Assembly: GCF_014107495.1 (NCBI RefSeq)
Contig: NZ_CP041969.1
Location: 4,327,501 to 4,391,500 of the forward strand
DNA: 64,000 bases
Direction: 5' to 3'
Origin: Cohnella cholangitidis
GTDB lineage: Bacteria; Bacillota; Bacilli; Paenibacillales; Paenibacillaceae
In this document: positions 58,766-64,000 of the stretch, in pieces
Layout of the letters: each line of letters opens with the position of its first letter
Position numbering within the stretch: position 1 is the first letter of the stretch
Translations under genes and position numbers: made by a program
Notes under the pieces: model-generated
Seen by the model: the letters and a program-made list of their open reading frames with translations, nothing else
What the model was told of the DNA's origin: nothing
The model's database searches: none

Positions 58766-59661
58766 CAAGAGTCAGGAAAGCGATCATCCCCGCCGCCGGC
58801 CTAGGAACCCGCTTTTTACCGGCGACTAAGGCGATGCCCAAGGAAATGCTGCCGATAATCGATAAGCCGACCATTCAATATATCGTGGAAGAAGCGGTCG
58901 AATCCGGAATCGAGGACATTATTATCGTTACCGGCAAGGGCAAGAGAGCGATAGAGGATCATTTCGATACCGCATTCGAGCTGGAGCATCGGTTAAACGA
59001 GTCCGGAAAGCTGGAGTTGCTGAATGCCGTGCAACGATCGTCCAAGGTGGATATCCACTATATTCGGCAGAAGGAGCCGAAAGGGCTGGGCCATGCCGTA
59101 TGGTGCGCGCGTAGATTTATCGGCAACGAACCGTTCGCGGTGCTTCTCGGCGACGATATCGTATCCGCGCAGGTTCCATGCTTGAAGCAGATGATCCAAC
59201 AGTTCGAGCAAACGATGGCGTCGGTCATTGCCGTTCAGGCGGTACCTGACGATCAGACGCACCGTTACGGCATTATCGATCCGGCCGAACAATTCGGAAG
59301 GCTAATGGCCGTCAAGCATATGGTGGAGAAACCTCCGGCGGGCGAAGCGCCTTCCAATATGGCGATCATGGGCCGCTACATACTCACCCCGGAAATCTTC
59401 GATTTTCTGGACTTGCAGGAGCAAGGAGCGGGAGGAGAAATTCAGCTCACGGACGCGATCAGAAGGTTGAACGAAGTCCAGCAAGTGTATGCCTATAACT
59501 TCGAAGGAGTTCGTTACGATGTCGGGGAGAAGCTCGGCTTCATCTTGACCGGTCTGAACTTCGCCTTGTTGAACCAAGAGCTGCGTTATCCTTTATTGGA
59601 AGCTATCGAAGAGATCATGCACAGGGAGAAACTGTCGGTAAGGTTGAGCAGACATGGCTAG
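58762..59661 (+). CDS. galU: UTP-glucose-1-phosphate uridylyltransferase
   Basis: 299 aa from ATG 58762, which overlaps the polymerase stop (ATGA). Nucleotide-binding loop AAGLGTRFLPATKAMPKEML, LLGDDIVSAQVP, VEKPPAGEAPSN, and the end of the catalytic core in VRYDVGEKLGF. It makes UDP-glucose, the substrate of the dehydrogenase at 53609. Having galU inside the exopolysaccharide operon secures a supply independent of the general copy. Confidence 0.95.
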   Translation: MTRVRKAIIPAAGLGTRFLPATKAMPKEMLPIIDKPTIQYIVEEAVESGIEDIIIVTGKGKRAIEDHFDTAFELEHRLNESGKLELLNAVQRSSKVDIHYIRQKEPKGLGHAVWCARRFIGNEPFAVLLGDDIVSAQVPCLKQMIQQFEQTMASVIAVQAVPDDQTHRYGIIDPAEQFGRLMAVKHMVEKPPAGEAPSNMAIMGRYILTPEIFDFLDLQEQGAGGEIQLTDAIRRLNEVQQVYAYNFEGVRYDVGEKLGFILTGLNFALLNQELRYPLLEAIEEIMHREKLSVRLSRHG

Positions 59662-61030
59662 TACGAGGTCGACAGTGGCGCTTAAGCAAGTCTCTTCATC
59701 GTTGGCGGCCGTATTTCGCGGCAAGAACCTGCTGAACGAAACGGTTAAGACGATGGTGATCAGCATCGGAATCATGTTCCTTAACATGGCTACCGGTATC
59801 ATTACTGCCCGCTCGCTTGGACCGGAAGGACGGGGGATACAGACCGTCCTTATTTTATGGCCGCAGTTTTTGGCGTTCGCTACGACTTTAGGTATCCATA
59901 GCGCTTTGTTATATCACATGAAGAAGTCCAAGGAAGAGGAAGCGGACCTCTATTATTCATCGCTTTTGCTGACTTTGGTTGCGGGAACGGGAGCCGTCCT
60001 CTTCGGAATCTTCTTCATTCCTTTATGGTTGGGCTCGGAATCCCAGGCCGTCATTACGCACATCCAATGGTTTATGGGAGCTACTCCTTTCATGCTGCTC
60101 TTCTTCATGCATAATTCTTTGTTCCGAGGGCGCGAGGAGTTTCATCTGTTTAACCGGATGAGGTATTTGGTTCCGTTTATCACATTGTTGCTGCTTGTCG
60201 GATTGAGCATGATCGACCGGTTGACCCCATATACATCGGGAATCGCTTATTTAGTTCCTTATTTGCCGGTGACTTTATTCGCAATCGCGCGCGGATTACG
60301 TTTGTATCGCCCGAAGTGGGACGGAATCCGCGCCTCTTCGCGTAAGATCATCTCCTATGGGTTAGGCGCTTACGGGATCGATTTGTTGGGCAACTTCATT
60401 CTGTATATCGATCAAATTATTTTGATCGGCTTGCTTGCCCCGGGGCCGTTGGGCTTGTACGTCGTTGCCGTCAGCTTATCCAGAATGCTGAACATTTTCT
60501 CGTCCTCTATCGTGATGGTATTGTTCCCCAAACTTTCCGGACTTGAGAATAAGGAAGCCGCGCTGCTCAGTCTTCGCGTGTTCAAAATCACGACGATCGG
60601 CGCATTGCTGTGCGCTGCCGTTCTTATGCTGGCAGCGCCCGTATTGATTCAATTGCTGTACGGGAAGTTGTTCTTGGATTCGATCCCCGTGTTCTCGCTC
60701 TTGGTACTCGAGGTCATACTCGGAGGCTCCGCGATGATTCTGGCACAGGCGTTCATGGCATCGGGGAAACCGTTCGTCGTGACGATCTCCCAAGCGATCG
60801 GAATCGTCCTGGTCATTCCGCTTATGTACTTGCTCGTACCGAGTTATGGTTTAATCGGGGCAGGCTTTGCCTTATTGATTCCTTCCACGATCAGGCTGTC
60901 GTACGTAATCATTGTCTTCCAAAGAAAGTTTCGGTTCGGTCTTAGGGAGTTCATCATAGCGAAGGCGGACTTCGTATGGGTGAAAAATATGGCTAGGGGC
61001 GCGAAAGCTTCGGCATCCTCGTCTTCCTAA
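59654..61030 (+). CDS. Wzx-like polysaccharide flippase
   Basis: A 458-aa membrane protein with about 12-14 helices of the polysaccharide exporter / MOP superfamily; the marker NMATGIITARSLGPEGRGIQ is the conserved first-helix segment. It flips lipid-linked repeat units to the outer face for Wzy. It overlaps galU by 8 bp and is the last gene before a terminator. An N-terminal 30-residue cytoplasmic extension is present. Confidence 0.9.
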   Translation: MASTRSTVALKQVSSSLAAVFRGKNLLNETVKTMVISIGIMFLNMATGIITARSLGPEGRGIQTVLILWPQFLAFATTLGIHSALLYHMKKSKEEEADLYYSSLLLTLVAGTGAVLFGIFFIPLWLGSESQAVITHIQWFMGATPFMLLFFMHNSLFRGREEFHLFNRMRYLVPFITLLLLVGLSMIDRLTPYTSGIAYLVPYLPVTLFAIARGLRLYRPKWDGIRASSRKIISYGLGAYGIDLLGNFILYIDQIILIGLLAPGPLGLYVVAVSLSRMLNIFSSSIVMVLFPKLSGLENKEAALLSLRVFKITTIGALLCAAVLMLAAPVLIQLLYGKLFLDSIPVFSLLVLEVILGGSAMILAQAFMASGKPFVVTISQAIGIVLVIPLMYLLVPSYGLIGAGFALLIPSTIRLSYVIIVFQRKFRFGLREFIIAKADFVWVKNMARGAKASASSSS

Positions 61031-61048
61031 TAGAGCAGGCGGATTCAA

Positions 61049-61088
61049 CAAGCTGACATCGGCGAATAACCGGTGTCGGCTTGTTTGT
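61049..61088 (+). terminator. terminator of the exopolysaccharide operon
   Basis: ACAAGCTGACATCGG and CCGGTGTCGGCTTGT pair over 15 positions with G-U/mismatches around a 9-nt loop, followed by TTGTCC. Moderate. Confidence 0.65.
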
Positions 61089-61189
61089 CCTACTTGCGTT
61101 AAAGCGGAATAAGACATTCGTCAGAGGAACGCCAGCCAGCAATTGTATATAATATTAGGTCACGATTTCATGCTGAAGGAGTGAGAGTA

Positions 61190-64000
61190 ATGGCTGGACG
61201 ACCACCCGTGAACGGGAATGCTTCAGGGCAAGCAAAACAATTGTTATCTTATCTGAATACCTTATCATCTAGTCCGAATACAGGGATGCTTACCGGACAG
61301 CACAATTGGCTGGGCGATCCGACAGGCAACATTACGAACCTCGTTCTTCCCATATCGGGAGGGAAATATCCCGCGATTTCCAGTTTCGAGCTCGGAGCGA
61401 TCGGAGGGCAAAGCGATGCGATCGTCAACAGCCAACGGCAGGAAACGGTCGATGCCGCGATAGCTTACCGGCAAGCGGGCGGAATTCCCGCTTTCTGTTG
61501 GCATCAGCAGTTCCCGTTGACGGCGAATACTTGGGCTAACGTCTGGAACGACACGAACAAAAACGGGTATAAGACGCAAGCCGAGTTTAACCAATGCGTC
61601 ACGCCCGGTACCGCCCAATATAATTGGCTGTTGGCGGAATACGATAAAGTCGCCGTGCACCTGAAGGTGCTCAGAGACGCAGGCATACCCGTCTTGTTCC
61701 GACCGTATCATGAGATGAACGGGTATTGGTTCTGGTGGGGCAAGAAAAACAACTACAAATTGCTTTGGGAGCTCATCTATGACCGATTCGTCGTTTATCA
61801 TGGCTTGAATAATCTTTTGTTCGTATGGAATACCCATTGTCCTAGGGCGGTAGATCCCTACATCGCCGATTTTCGGCTTTATTATCCGGGAACGGTGACA
61901 GGGGGCGCGCGCGCGACGGGAAGGTTGACGTCATTACCCATGATATATACGAGAACGAGTTTCTGCAGAGCCATCACGACAATCTTTGGGCTTTCGCCGG
62001 AGGAAGACCGATCGGACTGTCCGAAGTAGGCGGCCTGCCGAATATGCAGACGATGCAAACGAGCCAGTACCGTTACGGCTTCTCGATCGCTTGGGGAGAA
62101 GATTACTGGTCCAACGAAAATACGGATGCGAATAAAAGGCAGTATTATTCCCACGCATACGCGATTACGAGGGAGGAGATCGATATTCCGGCTGCGGATA
62201 AACGGCTTCAACTTAGCGGTAATAGAAGGTTTCTTGTCACTTCCGATGGAGCCCCGTTCTTCTGGTTGGCCGACACGGGATGGGAAACGATGCAGCGTTT
62301 GGTAAGATCCGACGTGACCAAATACTTGAATAGCTGCGCGGAGCAAGAATTCAACGTCGTTCAAGTCGTCGCATTGGCGGAAACGTGGAATAAAACCGTG
62401 CCTAACATGCAAGGCGACTTGCCTTTAGCGAATGCGGATCCCAACCAACCGCTGACGACGCCGGGCAACGATCCTTCGGACGCGGCTCAATACGATTATT
62501 GGGATCATGCCGATTACGTTATCGATACTGCCGCGTCGCTAGGCTTATATGTCGCGCTGCTGCCTACTTGGGGCAAATATATCATCGACAATAGCGGCCC
62601 TCCTTTCAACCAGCCGTATATGGGCATATTCGATAATTCGAAAGCGTATAACTTCGGCAAGTGGATCGGAAGCCGGTACGCGAAAAGAAACAACATCATC
62701 TGGGTGCTGGGCGGCGACCGGGCTCCGGATACCGAACCGAAACGGGAGCTCATCAGGCAGATGGCCAGAGGACTTACCGACGGCGGGGGAACGCAACTGA
62801 AAACTTTTCATCCGATCGGCGGGAAATCATCCTCGGAGTGGTTCCAAAACGAATCATGGCTCGACTTCAACATGTATCAGTCGGGGCACGTCTCCCAGAA
62901 CTTGCCGAACTATAACATCATTGCTTCCGACTATGCCAAATCGCCGGTTAAACCGGTATTGGATGCCGAACCTCGGTATGAGAACGCCGGAATCAACTTC
63001 GATTCCGCCAATGGCCGATTCACTCCTTACGATGTTAGGCAAGCGGCTTACTGGTCGGTGTTCGCGGGTTCGTTCGGGCACACTTACGGCCATGGCTCGA
63101 TCTGGCAAATGTACGCGCCCGGACGCACTTCGGACGAGAACGTCTATTGGTACGACGCTCTGAATGCCGAAGGCAGGACGGATATGAAATACGTGCGGAG
63201 GCTAATCGAGTCCAGACCGTTCCTCGAGCGGATTCCGGACCAAACGTTGGTTACGAATGCTCTATCGGGCGGCGACCGTATTCAGGCGACGCGAGGCTCG
63301 GGTTACGCGATGATCTACACCCGGCAGGCGGTTACGGTTAATATGGGCAAAATATCGGGCGGCACGGTGACCGCTTATTGGTATAACCCGCGTACGGGCG
63401 CCAACACCTTGATCGGAGAATACGCGAATACGGGGACGAGAGCGTTTACCCCTCCGTCAACCGGAGTCAACAATGATTGGGTGTTGGTACTGGACGATAA
63501 ATCCAAAGCCTATCCGCCTCCGGGTCAGGGGGATACCGACCCGCCTCCGGTGGATACGACGCCTCCGACCGCGCCGGGCAATCTGGCGTTGGTGTCGAAG
63601 ACACCCGATTCGGTGACGATGAGTTGGACCGCCGCAACGGATGCGAGCGGAATCGAAGTGTATGACATCTATAAGGACGACGTCTATTTCGGATATACGC
63701 AAGACTTCGCCAATTTGCGGTTCACGGCAACGGGCTTAACCCCTAGCACGACCTACACGTTTAAGGTCAAGGCCAAAGACAAAGCGCAGAACTGGGGGCC
63801 GTTCAGCAATCCGTTAACGGTGACGACGGATGCGGCACAAGGAGTCGATACGACGCCTCCAACAGCGCCGGGTAATCTGGCGTTGGTGTCGAAGACGTCC
63901 GATTCGGTCACGATGAGCTGGACCGCGGCGACGGATGCGAGCGGAATCGACGTGTACGACATCTATAAGGACGATGTCTATTTCGGATATACGCAAGACT
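61190..64000 (+). CDS. GH26-GH140-like fusion with FN3 repeats, frameshift, 3' end outside window
   Basis: From ATG 61190 (AAGGAG site) the frame has no stop inside the window apart from one frameshift near 61891. Residues 1 to about 320 are a GH26 beta-mannanase-like domain (TGMLTGQHNW, acid Glu in RPYHEMNGYWFWWG, then the nucleophile region PIGLSEVGG after the shift). Next, from 62205, a DUF4038/GH140-like domain (FLVTSDGAPFFWLADTGWE, IWVLGGDRAPD) with its C-terminal collagen-binding-like domain, and from 63540 FN3 repeats beginning DTTPPTAPGNL. The repair is one A in CCGGGAAACGG. No signal peptide is seen at the N-terminus. It may trim or degrade the polysaccharide of the preceding operon (inference). 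Confidence 0.82.

Noticed and set aside
1..64000. rRNA, tRNA, prophage, integrase or insertion sequence
   Set aside because: None was recognised on either strand; the AT-rich island at 43.2-46 kb has no flanking mobility gene or repeat.

Overview
The window reads as a chromosomal segment of a Gram-positive, endospore-forming Paenibacillaceae bacterium (Paenibacillus or Cohnella type). The evidence is YesM/YesN-type sugar two-component genes beside family-1 sugar ABC importers, a KapB homologue, a CvfC homologue, a YjfB-like protein, an agr-type peptide signalling cluster, LCP and Wzx/Wzy polysaccharide genes, and multidomain GH9/GH48 cellulases carrying FN3 and CBM3 modules. Ribosome binding sites are strong (GGAGG type), some starts are GTG or TTG, and no rRNA, tRNA, phage or IS gene was seen.

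Layout: 1-2.2 kb, end of a chemoreceptor gene and a periplasmic-type sugar-binding lipoprotein. 2.4-12 kb, a carbohydrate uptake locus (histidine kinase, AraC-type response regulator, solute-binding lipoprotein, two permeases, an uncharacterised toroid enzyme) interrupted by an 820-bp block of two different repeat families. 12-21 kb, housekeeping and surface genes (CvfC, YcdB/SLH protein, metallo-beta-lactamase-fold hydrolase, ABC-F ATPase, CDF transporter, SH3-NlpC/P60 hydrolase) with a second intergenic repeat array. 21.4-31.4 kb, a cellulase cluster: GH9, GH9, GH48. 31.7-43 kb, AraC regulator, diacylglycerol-type glycosyltransferase, kapB, a Big2 surface protein, yjfB, an SGNH esterase and glutamate synthase large subunit. 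43.2-46 kb, a relatively AT-rich signalling island: a seven-helix membrane protein without a kinase domain, AgrB, a 42-aa AgrD-like pheromone precursor, a lone LytTR protein, a small ORF and an XRE repressor. 46-49.6 kb, a PilZ protein, an LCP protein, a small Cys-rich protein and an ABC exporter. 49.7-61 kb, an exopolysaccharide locus (glycosyltransferases, initiating sugar transferase, UDP-glucuronate decarboxylase, UDP-glucose dehydrogenase, Wzz/BY-kinase, Wzy, GalU, Wzx) followed by a GH26-GH140-like fusion that runs off the window.

How the parts fit: the polysaccharide locus encodes a complete route glucose-1-P -> UDP-glucose (GalU) -> UDP-glucuronate (Ugd) -> UDP-xylose (UXS), plus assembly and export. 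Three promoters, before the PilZ/LCP genes, between the divergent glycosyltransferases and before the main exopolysaccharide operon, share one architecture: TTGACA, a TGATACA-type palindrome inside the spacer, and a second GATAC-N5-GTATC palindrome downstream. This points to a single regulon joining c-di-GMP reception, wall-polymer attachment and exopolysaccharide; the XRE repressor next to the first promoter is a candidate regulator (inference).

A caution on quality: at least ten genes, including gltB, ugd, cvfC and a CDF transporter, carry single-base indels, mostly one base missing from a short run. Two of those in the first GH9 gene can be checked against a near-identical copy 3.4 kb away. 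The pattern is what uncorrected sequencing errors look like, so I annotate these as single genes with frameshifts. The second GH9 gene instead ends at a true chimeric junction.
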